Shown piece after piece: positions 1 through 7,065 of a DNA stretch of 64,000 nucleotides; position 1 is the stretch's first letter, and the number at the start of each line of letters is the position of its first letter. Source of the stretch: DATCRE01 sp964235605 (GTDB lineage Bacteria; Bacteroidota; Bacteroidia; Cytophagales; Cyclobacteriaceae); assembly GCA_964235605.1 (NCBI GenBank), contig CAXSCR010000005.1:1-64000 (forward strand), read 5' to 3'. Position numbers and translations under genes: made by a program. Below the pieces are notes generated by a model. It worked only from the letters and a program-made list of their open reading frames with translations, did not search any database and was not told the origin of the DNA.

Positions 1-17
1 CTTTGTAGCCGGAAAAC

Positions 18-371
18 TTAAATTCGATTACCCACAGTATTCCACATAGACCCTATTTTATACAATCGCTGGAGCAAGGATTCCTTTGTCGCTCCAATGA
101 ATTCCGGGTCGATAAATGCTTGGCATGTAAATCCCTTGCGGTGATCAACGTGAAATTTGACTTGGTAATATTCTTTTATTACTTCGGAGCCCGATTCTAT
201 AATTGCAGGATCATAAGTCACTGTCACATCATCAAAGCCAAAGGTGGAATCTGCCTCCCACGCCACTTCTGACGTTTTCGTGTGAGACAAGTTAAGGCCG
301 CAAGCCTTTAACCAAAAAAATTTGGACTGGTAATCGTCGCCATCCTGCCTAGCTACTACATTTCTTCCCAT
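18..371 (-). CDS. Truncated nuclease-like protein (DUF4297/Cap4-type N-terminus?)
   Basis: This 117-residue ORF starts at an ATG and ends at a TAA near the window edge. It contains a WEAD segment, then FDDV, then YYQVKFHVD, a spacing that resembles the acidic residues plus Q-x-K core of PD-(D/E)XK-like dsDNA nuclease domains such as the N-terminal domain of Cap4/DUF4297 anti-phage proteins. Such proteins are normally several hundred residues long, so this copy looks cut short just after an LLQRLY segment. It lies 97 bp downstream of the LexA-like gene on the same strand and could be controlled with it. The family assignment rests on pattern recognition only. Whether the gene continues in another frame beyond position 18 cannot be seen. 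Confidence 0.45.
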   Translation of the reverse strand: MGRNVVARQDGDDYQSKFFWLKACGLNLSHTKTSEVAWEADSTFGFDDVTVTYDPAIIESGSEVIKEYYQVKFHVDHRKGFTCQAFIDPEFIGATKESLLQRLYKIGSMWNTVGNRI

Positions 372-430
372 AACCGGTTATCTTTTAAAGATTGATCCAC
401 CTAACCTGCCGTAAAATCGCATAATGTTTT

Positions 431-443
431 GACAGCTACTGTC
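431..443. promoter_or_regulatory. Small inverted repeat GACAG-CTA-CTGTC
   Basis: A perfect 5-bp inverted repeat with a 3-bp centre lies between the LexA-like gene and the nuclease-like ORF, upstream of the latter. CTGT/ACAG half sites are typical of LexA-type operators, so it may be a repressor site. A second palindrome, TAACCGGTTA, sits at 371-380 right at the nuclease start. The functional reading is inference. Confidence 0.25.
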
Positions 444-468
444 GTCGTTTTTAAATGCTTTCATCAGG

Positions 469-1101
469 TTATGATTTATTATTCTCTTGAGGAATTGCGG
501 CCACGACAATGCCCTGAATCTGAAAGTCATGGGTAACGATAATTTGTTGGTGCGCTTTATCTGTCGACCGTGGCATTAGCCTAACAACATCGCCTGAATT
601 GTAATATTCTTTAACAGTGGCTTCATCATCGATGAGGGCGATAACGCGTTGGCCGTTTTCTGCGTAGTTTTGTTGTTTTGCTAAAATGAGATCGCCGTCA
701 TTAATCCCTGCCTCGTTCATTGAATTACCTTTTGCTCTCAAGAGAAAATATTTCGAACCCGGCTTGGCTAGGTTTGTGGCAACCGGAATCATCGCCTCGA
801 TATTCTCTTGTGCCAGGATAGGAACCCCGCACGTTACCGTACCTACTAATGGAATGCTAACTGTTCGAACAGCGTTACTATTTTCCAAATCCTTTAAAAA
901 TCTGTAACCTCCATCAGACTTCTTTTCCAAAAATCCATTCTCCTCCAATTCTTGAAAGAGAAGCATGGCTGATCGTGGAGATTTATAGCTCATGGCATCC
1001 ATTAGGTCCCTTACAGAAGGAAATTTTCCGGTATGCATGATCTTATTTCTAATATGGCGCATGGCCTCTCGTGCCTTGAGACTCAAATTATTTTCGCTCA
1101 T
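469..1101 (-). CDS. LexA-like S24-family self-cleaving transcriptional repressor
   Basis: The 210-residue protein has a winged-helix N-terminus (about residues 8-70) followed by a LexA/UmuD-type S24 peptidase domain. The cleavage site appears as VTCG-VPIL, a Cys-Gly bond as in UmuD rather than the Ala-Gly of E. coli LexA. The catalytic serine lies in GNSMNEAG and the catalytic lysine in ATVKEYY. Members repress SOS-type or prophage/island genes and self-cleave on RecA filaments. Placement among accessory genes leaves open whether this is the housekeeping LexA or an island regulator. Tandem operators sit directly between its promoter and its start codon, which suggests autoregulation. Confidence 0.85.
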   Translation of the reverse strand: MSENNLSLKAREAMRHIRNKIMHTGKFPSVRDLMDAMSYKSPRSAMLLFQELEENGFLEKKSDGGYRFLKDLENSNAVRTVSIPLVGTVTCGVPILAQENIEAMIPVATNLAKPGSKYFLLRAKGNSMNEAGINDGDLILAKQQNYAENGQRVIALIDDEATVKEYYNSGDVVRLMPRSTDKAHQQIIVTHDFQIQGIVVAAIPQENNKS

Positions 1102-1102
1102 T

Positions 1103-1124
1103 TCTGTATAATATCTGTATAATG
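1103..1124. promoter_or_regulatory. Tandem 11-bp operator repeats upstream of the LexA-like gene
   Basis: TCTGTATAATA and TCTGTATAATG occur back to back with a period of 11 bp, about one helical turn, ending 1-2 bases before the LexA-like start codon. They lie just downstream of a TATATTTG promoter element on the minus strand, where a bound repressor would block transcription. Binding by the adjacent repressor is inferred. Confidence 0.5.
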
Positions 1125-1132
1125 GTGTTTAA

Positions 1133-1140
1133 CAAATATA
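1133..1140 (-). promoter_or_regulatory. Bacteroidota -7 promoter element of the LexA-like gene
   Basis: Read on the minus strand the sequence is TATATTTG, an exact match to the Bacteroidota consensus TAnnTTTG, 31 bases upstream of the start codon. The start of transcription would fall near 1126, immediately before the tandem operator repeats. No good -33 TTG at standard spacing was seen. Confidence 0.45.
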
Positions 1141-1182
1141 GTTCATTCGGAGTTCCAATAGTTCGTAAAATATCTTAAAAGG

Positions 1183-1256
1183 TATATTTGCAGTTTGTTA
1201 TATATTTGATGCAACTATATATTATATTTTTATTACATCAATATATTATATATTTG
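1183..1256 (+). promoter_or_regulatory. AT-rich promoter/operator region of the Fic gene
   Basis: Three copies of TATATTTG (1183-1190, 1201-1208, 1249-1256), each matching TAnnTTTG, precede the Fic gene. The second copy continues as GATG and faces CATCAATATA at about 1236-1245, forming an interrupted inverted repeat. The block is nearly all A/T apart from these words. Which copy is the true promoter and whether the others are repressor sites cannot be told; the winged-helix domain of the downstream protein is a candidate binder. Confidence 0.35.
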
Positions 1257-1299
1257 ATACATCATCCTATTATAGATAAACCGCAAAAAGCACTTAGAA

Positions 1300-2847
1300 A
1301 TGGCATTACCAGCAGAAAAACTAGCCCAGGCACTAGAGGTCCTTCAATCCCTTCAAGAGAAGGGAGTTGTAGCCATAAAGTCCAGTGAAATAAGTAGGGT
1401 AAATAAGGAGCGCCTGATCAAGAACGGGTTTATTAAAGAGGTGACCAGGGGTTGGTATATACCATCAAGACCTGATCAAAATGATGGAGATACTACCTCG
1501 TGGTACAGTTCCTATTGGGATTTTTGCGTTCGGTTTCTGGCAGAAAAATATGGCAATGACTGGATAATTTCTGCGGAACAATCCCTCTTACTACATGCCG
1601 GAAACTGGTCAGTCCCAACACAATTGTTGGTCAAGTCGCCAATGGCGACTAATTATGGCACAGATTTGCCGCACAGTACTTCCTTATTTTCCATGAAAAT
1701 CGGTCTACCACCGGCTGAGTTGGTGGCGACAGTAAGAAGCTTACGATTATACACCCTGCCGGCTGCTCTTGTTTTTTGCAGTGCTAATACATTTGTTCAA
1801 AACTCTATCGACGCCCGAATAACTCTGGCTATGATTCGCGATTCATCAGAAATACTAAGGGTGCTTTTGGCAGGCGGCCATAGTACCTACGCCGGTAGAC
1901 TTGCCGGTGCATTTCGAAATATAGGTAAAGAGCGGATTGCCGATGAAATTATTGCAACTATGAGAGGTGCAGGATATGATATAAGAGAAATAGATCCGTT
2001 TGAAAATCGTGTGGATATAAACTTGCCAAGAGAACGCTCTCCATATGCAAACAGAATAAGGTTAATGTGGCAGCACATGAGGGAAGTAGTAATAAGAAAT
2101 TTTCCAGCGGCTCCAGGCCTTACGGCGGATCATGAAGCATACTTAAAAGCAGTAGACGAAGTTTATGTCACCGATGCATACCATTCATTGTCTATTGAAC
2201 GATACCGCGTAAGCCCCGAGCTTATTGAAAGAGTCCGTAGTGGTCAATGGGATAGTACCAACCGAGACGAGGACAGAAACCAGCGCGATGCCATGGCCGC
2301 AAGAGGATATTGGCAGACCTTTGTTCAGGTGAAGGAAAGTATTATAAGGATTCTAAATGGGGAAAACGCAGGAACTGTTACTGATCTGGATCATGGCCGA
2401 TGGTACCTTGAGCTTTTTAGCCCGAGCGTAACAGCGGGTATACTTAGGCCAGAAGATCTTGCTGGTTATCGGAACGGTCAGGTTTATATTGGAGGCTCGA
2501 AGCACGTCCCGGTAAATGTTGATGCTGTAAGAGACACGATGCCCGTTCTTTTCGAATTATTAGCTTCCGAGCCGGAAGCCTCGGTTCGGGCTGTCCTTGG
2601 GCATTTCATCTTTGTCTATATCCATCCATACATGGATGGCAACGGCCGAATGGGCAGATTTCTAATGAATGCAATGCTTGCTTCGGGCGGATTTCCTTGG
2701 ACTGTTATCCCTGTGCAGCAACGCAATGAATACATGCAAGCATTGGAAAGTGCAAGTGCAGGACAAAATATTGAACCTTTCGCCATATTCATTAGCACGC
2801 TAGTCTCTGGAGCAATGGAAGGACGACCAGCGGCCTCATTAAACTAA
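1300..2847 (+). CDS. Fic family protein with N-terminal AbiEi-like winged-helix domain
   Basis: The C-terminal third carries the Fic core motif HPYMDGNGRMGRF (about residues 440-452), which holds the catalytic His and the nucleotide-binding loop for AMPylation or related transfer. Upstream, SLSIER (about residue 295) matches the inhibitory-helix pattern SxxxE(G/N), except that the last position is Arg. The first 60 residues resemble the winged helix of AbiEi-type antitoxins (a short helical DNA-binding unit ending in TRGWYIP). The 515-residue length and layout agree with a widespread family that I recall mainly from proteobacteria, which suggests horizontal transfer. It is divergent from the LexA-like gene with an AT-rich shared promoter region. 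Targets are unknown. Confidence 0.88.
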   Translation: MALPAEKLAQALEVLQSLQEKGVVAIKSSEISRVNKERLIKNGFIKEVTRGWYIPSRPDQNDGDTTSWYSSYWDFCVRFLAEKYGNDWIISAEQSLLLHAGNWSVPTQLLVKSPMATNYGTDLPHSTSLFSMKIGLPPAELVATVRSLRLYTLPAALVFCSANTFVQNSIDARITLAMIRDSSEILRVLLAGGHSTYAGRLAGAFRNIGKERIADEIIATMRGAGYDIREIDPFENRVDINLPRERSPYANRIRLMWQHMREVVIRNFPAAPGLTADHEAYLKAVDEVYVTDAYHSLSIERYRVSPELIERVRSGQWDSTNRDEDRNQRDAMAARGYWQTFVQVKESIIRILNGENAGTVTDLDHGRWYLELFSPSVTAGILRPEDLAGYRNGQVYIGGSKHVPVNVDAVRDTMPVLFELLASEPEASVRAVLGHFIFVYIHPYMDGNGRMGRFLMNAMLASGGFPWTVIPVQQRNEYMQALESASAGQNIEPFAIFISTLVSGAMEGRPAASLN

Positions 2848-3186
2848 TTTTCCCTTGAGTAGAATTTGCTGTCTAGTAACCAACAGATAAATACGGAGAT
2901 CGCAAAGCTTCTTGAGTGGGGAGATAAAATGAAATACATTCTGGAATATGATGAAAGAGTCGGACACAAAACCTTCGCGCTTATTACTAGTATTTCGTTC
3001 TTAAAATAAACATTACAAATAAAAATTATATTTTTTGATAAAACCTATCAAAGGTGCGCACTACCAGTAAATCTAAATTGGCCGTTGTTTGATACGTTAT
3101 TTAAAGAACGATGTACTAGATACGTCGATGTAAATAAGGAAGTAGATAGCTCGGCTTGAGGTAGAACAATTAGAAATATGAAAATG
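2848..3186. other. Intergenic stretch, possible gene remnant
   Basis: No convincing gene is present. A short plus-strand ATG ORF at 2929-3009 (26 residues) reads on from an open frame beginning near 2865. It has a charged Leu/Lys-rich character but no recognisable family, and it may be the tail of a lost gene. The rest is AT-rich and featureless. Confidence 0.3.
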
Positions 3187-3492
3187 TTAGCTAGACTTCC
3201 GTGGCAACGGGTTTCTTTTAATATGTGCCTCCAATTCATTTATTGAAACGAAGGTCTTCCCTTCAGAACTACGCAGTGTAATGTATTGCTTATTGTGATA
3301 ATTGTAGATTGTTTTCCTGCATAGGTTATAACGCCTGATTGCCTCTTTAATAGAAACCAAGTCCTGACCTATAAGTAAATCATTCGCCCTTACCGCTTCT
3401 TTAATAATGTCAGGTAAAAGTTTTGAAAAGGCAGTTTCTAAATAACTGCCTAACATTTCTTTGAATAGTTGCTTAGGAAACTTCATTGCCAT
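3187..3492 (-). CDS. Excisionase-like helix-turn-helix DNA-binding protein
   Basis: The protein has 101 residues. Residues about 46-95 read as a MerR/excisionase-type winged helix: LVSIKEAIRRYNLCRKTIY for the helix-turn-helix, then a short hairpin with LRSSEGKTFVSINELEAHI as wing and final helix. The N-terminus is a separate helical segment. Proteins of this layout are common in Bacteroidota mobile elements and integrated islands, and the neighbours (Fic, LexA-like, truncated nuclease) fit an accessory region. No integrase or recombinase lies nearby, so it may be a leftover. Its start could also be the second Met, two codons in. Confidence 0.6.
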   Translation of the reverse strand: MAMKFPKQLFKEMLGSYLETAFSKLLPDIIKEAVRANDLLIGQDLVSIKEAIRRYNLCRKTIYNYHNKQYITLRSSEGKTFVSINELEAHIKRNPLPRKSS

Positions 3493-3933
3493 TTATTTAA
3501 TAGCCTCACAAGATTTTAACTCTCTAGGCCATTACGAATCCTGATTACAAATTTGGGGTTTATGGCGATGAAGAGAATCTATCACCGTTTTGAGAACTCT
3601 CCCCCGCCCATACAGTAGTCTGTGGTCGAACCACAACTACTGAAGGAGCAGGTTATCACAAGGTCAACGCTATGGCAAAAAAGGTTTTTCCTTGTGGAGA
3701 GACTTTAAAGTAAGACACTTACTTTCAATTTTCCTAAACTTTTTAAGAAACTTTAATTTGCATGAAAAATTGGCTTTTTAATAATTGCAATTAAACTTGA
3801 AAGTGACAATTCTTCATGTTGCAAATGTGTTTTTTAACGTAATTTTACCTCCACAGTATTTATAGATAACTGATAATCACCTATTTAACCAAATACCTTT
3901 TAATTTTATAGCATAAGGCAATCTTCGAAAATA
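3493..3933. other. Intergenic region with a candidate structured RNA
   Basis: No protein-coding gene is supported. The middle (3597-3701) folds well and is listed separately as a candidate RNA. The right part (about 3740-3930) is A/T-rich leader sequence for the next gene with no clear promoter consensus. The left end holds the start region of the HTH gene. Confidence 0.4.
3597..3701 (+). ncRNA. Candidate structured RNA (three-way junction), unassigned
   Basis: Three nested complementary pairs are visible. CTCTCC (3597-3602) can pair with GGAGAG (3696-3701) to close the element. CAGTAGTCTGTGGT pairs with ACCACAACTACTG to give a hairpin of about 13 bp with a single bulge (3613-3642). CACAAGG (3657-3663) pairs with CCTTGTG (3690-3696), sharing one base with the closing stem. 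The segment is richer in G/C than its surroundings. No known RNA family is recognised and the strand is uncertain because stems read both ways. It is placed upstream of pcm by 230 bp. Confidence 0.25.
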
Positions 3934-4584
3934 ATGCTGGAGGACAATTATATACAACGCGGATTACGCAACAAATTAGTAAAGAAACTTAGTGAAAAAG
4001 GGATAAAAGACGAGCGCGTTTTAGCAGCAATTGGCAAGGTGCCGCGACATGTTTTTTTTGATGATGCGCTATTACAACACGCCTATCAAGACAAAGCATT
4101 TCCCATTGGAGAAGGTCAAACTATCTCTCAGCCTTATACTGTTGCATTCCAATCTGACAAACTAGAAATAAAATCGGGTGAGAAGATTCTCGAAATTGGA
4201 ACGGGTTCGGGCTACCAAGCGTGTATTTTACTTGAGCTCGGAGCCAAAGTTTATACCATTGAATATAACCGTAAACTTTTCGAAAGGACGAAGCATTTTC
4301 TCCCATCAATCGGATACAAGCCATTTTTCTTTTTTGGAGATGGATCGAAAGGATTACCTGTTAAAGCACCTTATCACAAAATAATTGTTACCGCGGGCGC
4401 TCCTGTTATACCAACCTCATTGACTGATCAATTAGCCGAGGGAGGAATCCTTATTATCCCTGTTGGAGGGCGAGAAAAACAAATGATGGTGAGAATTCGC
4501 AAAAAAGACGGCCAATTAATTAAAGATGAATTTGACTATTTCGCCTTCGTTCCACTGCTTGGAGAAGATGGCTGGAAGAGTTAA
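3934..4584 (+). CDS. pcm: Protein-L-isoaspartate O-methyltransferase
   Basis: This enzyme methylates isoaspartyl residues in damaged proteins using S-adenosylmethionine, starting their repair in the cytoplasm. The 216 residues match the family's usual length. The SAM-binding motif is LEIGTGSGYQA (about residues 86-96), preceded by the family signature GQTISQPYTVA (about 62-72), and followed by the GDGSKGLP and IIVTAGAP segments of the Rossmann-like fold. It is transcribed with or just ahead of the transketolase subunit gene (110 bp apart). It marks the start of core chromosome to the right of the accessory patch. Confidence 0.93.
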   Translation: MLEDNYIQRGLRNKLVKKLSEKGIKDERVLAAIGKVPRHVFFDDALLQHAYQDKAFPIGEGQTISQPYTVAFQSDKLEIKSGEKILEIGTGSGYQACILLELGAKVYTIEYNRKLFERTKHFLPSIGYKPFFFFGDGSKGLPVKAPYHKIIVTAGAPVIPTSLTDQLAEGGILIIPVGGREKQMMVRIRKKDGQLIKDEFDYFAFVPLLGEDGWKS

Positions 4585-4694
4585 TCGTAGACTTACATCT
4601 TTTTATTATACCCAAACAGGAACAGTTCGGAGGAGAACTATGGAAGAAAGAAAATATTTACGACTTTCGCACCTGCAAAATCTGATACTACCAA

Positions 4695-5648
4695 ATGACT
4701 AAAATCACTTTTACTGAAAAGAAAGATACCCGTTCTGGCTTTGGCGCCGGATTGCATGAACTCGGCCGTAAAAATCCGAATGTAGTAGCCCTTTGTGCCG
4801 ACTTAACAGGTTCGCTTAAAATGGATGCATTCAAAAAGGAGTTTCCAGAGCGCTTTTTTCAAATTGGAATTGCTGAGGCAAATATGATCGGAATTGCCGC
4901 TGGTATGACGATAGGTGGAAAAATCCCTTTTACGGGTACTTTTGCCAACTTTTCTACAGGTCGTGTATATGATCAGATCAGACAATCTGTTGCTTATTCT
5001 GACAAGAATGTAAAAATATGCGCATCACATGCTGGACTTACTTTGGGCGAAGATGGAGCAACCCATCAGATACTAGAAGACATCGGTATGATGAAGATGC
5101 TTCCTGGAATGACCGTTATTGTGCCTAGCGACTATAATCAAACCAAAGCAGCTACAATGGCTCTAGGTGATCATATAGGCCCAGTTTATCTACGTTTTGG
5201 TAGACCAAGTTGGCCCATGTTCAATGCCGTTGACAGACCGTTTGAAATTGGTAAGGCTGATAAGCTTATAGAAGGTAAAGATGTATCAATCTTTGCGTGT
5301 GGTCATATAGTGTGGAATGCAATTGAAGCTGAGGCTGCATTGGCAGAAAAAGGTATCAGTGCCGAAATAATCAACATACATACTATTAAACCATTAGATG
5401 TTGAAGCCATCTTAAGATCTGTTGAAAAAACCGGCTGCGTAGTAACCTGTGAAGAACATCAAATGAATGGTGGATTAGGTGACAGTGTAGCACAAGTACT
5501 TGCACGCTTCCGCCCCAGCCCAATTGAAATGGTGGCGGTAAATGATAGTTTTGGTGAAAGTGGAACACCGACCGAGCTTCTTAAGAAATATGGCCTAGGT
5601 CCAGAAAACATCGTTGCAGCAGCTGAAAAAGTCATTAAGAGAAAATAA
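4695..5648 (+). CDS. Transketolase, C-terminal subunit
   Basis: The 317-residue protein corresponds to the pyrimidine-binding and C-terminal domains of a split transketolase, which works with a separate N-terminal subunit and thiamine diphosphate to move two-carbon units between sugar phosphates. The conserved GIAEANMIGIAAGM segment (about residue 57) carries the Glu that activates the cofactor; HAGLTLGEDGATHQ (about residue 111) is typical of the pyrimidine domain. The N-terminal subunit gene is not next to it: pcm lies upstream and arsR downstream, so the partner must be encoded elsewhere. A strong terminator follows. Confidence 0.9.
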   Translation: MTKITFTEKKDTRSGFGAGLHELGRKNPNVVALCADLTGSLKMDAFKKEFPERFFQIGIAEANMIGIAAGMTIGGKIPFTGTFANFSTGRVYDQIRQSVAYSDKNVKICASHAGLTLGEDGATHQILEDIGMMKMLPGMTVIVPSDYNQTKAATMALGDHIGPVYLRFGRPSWPMFNAVDRPFEIGKADKLIEGKDVSIFACGHIVWNAIEAEAALAEKGISAEIINIHTIKPLDVEAILRSVEKTGCVVTCEEHQMNGGLGDSVAQVLARFRPSPIEMVAVNDSFGESGTPTELLKKYGLGPENIVAAAEKVIKRK

Positions 5649-5684
5649 GAATAGAATTTAAGAAATGTTAAAATAAGAAATGTT

Positions 5685-5716
5685 AAAAAGAGGGATGCTA
5701 GTCATCCCTCTTTTAT
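5685..5716 (+). terminator. Intrinsic terminator after the transketolase gene
   Basis: AAAGAGGGATG and CATCCCTCTTT form an 11-bp stem with a 5-base loop (5687-5713), ending in a T-rich run. The symmetrical A/T flanks allow bidirectional action, but both neighbours run on the plus strand. Confidence 0.85.
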
Positions 5717-5746
5717 TTGAAAATATAATCCCCAAACAGCAACTTA

Positions 5747-5764
5747 AATCGTAATATTACGATT
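5747..5764. promoter_or_regulatory. ArsR operator (copy 1), perfect 18-bp palindrome
   Basis: AATCGTAATATTACGATT is a perfect palindrome ending 9 bases before the arsR start codon. A near-identical copy precedes arsM. Such sites are where ArsR dimers bind to repress their own operon until arsenite or antimonite releases them. The binding is inferred from position and symmetry. Confidence 0.75.
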
Positions 5765-5772
5765 ATAAACAT

Positions 5773-6096
5773 ATGGGCTTAACAAAAACAGAAGGCTTTA
5801 CAAAATCGCAGATTGAACTTGCAGCACTAGCCAAAGCATTAGGGCATCCGGCCCGTATCGCAATTCTTCAGTTTCTTGCTCAGCAAAAGACATGTGTTTG
5901 TGGCGACATTGTTGATAAATTGCCGCTGTCACAATCAACCGTATCACAACATTTGAAAGAGCTTAAAAACGTAGGTTTAATTCAAGGAGAAATAGAAGGC
6001 CCCAGCGTATGTTATTGTATTAATGAAAAAACATGGCTCAAAGCACAAAAGGCATTAGGTGATTTATTGAAGGACATTAGACCAAACTGCTGCTAA
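5773..6096 (+). CDS. arsR: ArsR/SmtB-family metalloid-responsive repressor
   Basis: The 107-residue winged-helix protein has the helix-turn-helix LPLSQSTVSQHLKELKNVGL and, just before it, the Cys pair KTCVCGDIV (Cys41, Cys43), where classical ArsR proteins bind As(III). The chain ends in Cys-Cys, which may add ligands. It represses arsenic genes and releases DNA on binding the metalloid. Downstream lie an arsenite methyltransferase and an ArsN2-type acetyltransferase, supporting an arsenic role. A palindromic site precedes this gene and another precedes arsM, so both are probably under its control. Confidence 0.9.
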   Translation: MGLTKTEGFTKSQIELAALAKALGHPARIAILQFLAQQKTCVCGDIVDKLPLSQSTVSQHLKELKNVGLIQGEIEGPSVCYCINEKTWLKAQKALGDLLKDIRPNCC

Positions 6097-6112
6097 ATTT
6101 TTTATACTAATC

Positions 6113-6130
6113 AATCGCAATATTACGATT
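6113..6130. promoter_or_regulatory. ArsR operator (copy 2) upstream of arsM
   Basis: AATCGCAATATTACGATT differs from the copy before arsR at a single base (T to C in the left half). It lies 17 bases before the arsM start. Two spaced sites mean arsM may have its own arsenite-inducible promoter in addition to read-through from arsR. Confidence 0.7.
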
Positions 6131-6147
6131 AACTAAATTATACAATT

Positions 6148-7024
6148 ATGAAACTCGAGACATCATCAGAACAACTAAAACAAATTGTAAAAGCCCAATA
6201 TGGCGAGATAGCTGACCAAAGTCGCGACCAAAATGCAGGAAGCTGTTGTGGAAGTACATGTGGATGCTCAACCATAGATGCTGCAATCATGGCTGAAGAT
6301 TACACAAATCTATCTGGTTATGCTGCAGATGCAGATCTGGGTTTGGGCTGTGGGCTTCCTACAGAGTTTGCACAAATAAAAGAAGGAGACACCGTAATTG
6401 ATCTCGGATCTGGTGCCGGTAACGATGCTTTTGTTGCGCGCTCTATAACCGGCCCAGCGGGTAGCGTCATCGGTATTGATTTCACTGAAAAAATGATTAC
6501 CAAAGCGCGTACAAATTCGGAAAAGTTAGGGTATAACAATATTGAATTCAGACTTGGTGATATTGAACAAATGCCAAGTAAGTGATGATGTAGCTGACGT
6601 TGTAGTTAGTAATTGCGTATTGAATTTGGTGCCAGATAAACGAAGGGCCTTTCGAGAAACATTTCGCATCCTAAAAAAAGGCGGACATTTCAGCGTATCC
6701 GATATCGTACTACAGGGCGAGCTTCCTCCGAATTTTAAAAAAATAGTTGAGCTGTATGCCGGATGTATAACAGGTGCAATCCAAAAGGATGAATATTTAA
6801 AGATTGTTCAAGAAACTGGTTTTTCTAATATTCAAATTCAAAAAGAGAAGACCATAACAATTCCCGATGAAATTCTAAAACAATACATCCCTGAAAAGGA
6901 GATAATAAAATTTCATACATCAGACACAAAAATCTTAAGCATTACACTTTACGCAGATAAACCACTGCAGGGTGTAGCGACGGAAAAGAAAGAATCGTGC
7001 TGCGGACCAGAGTGCTGTAAATAA
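6148..7024 (+). pseudogene. arsM: Arsenite methyltransferase, single-base frameshift
   Basis: ArsM methylates As(III) with SAM. The first frame (to 6585) carries the SAM motif DLGSGAGNDAF and the Cys of LGLGCGLPTE; the second frame continues with SNCVLNLVPDK and YAGCITGA, the other conserved arsenic-binding cysteines, and ends with SCCGPECCK. The frames join at ATGCCAAGTAAG: removing one A at 6576-6577 gives DIEQMP-VSDDVADVVV, the expected family sequence. The total length is 877 bases, one more than a multiple of three, and would encode about 291 residues. All catalytic elements survive, so this is either a very recent mutation, a frameshifting site, or a sequence error. Confidence 0.85.
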
Positions 7025-7065
7025 TTGATATATTGATCGCGGAAGCTTACCGGGATCAAAAACCT

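Noticed and set aside
2929..3009. Small plus-strand ORF after the Fic gene
   Set aside because: Only 26 residues, no family likeness, no promoter or start context; kept only as a possible remnant.
3613..3642. tRNA or tmRNA T-arm-like hairpin (GTGG-TCGAA-CCAC)
   Set aside because: The loop has 5 bases rather than the 7 of a T-loop, and no acceptor, D or anticodon arms could be placed around it.
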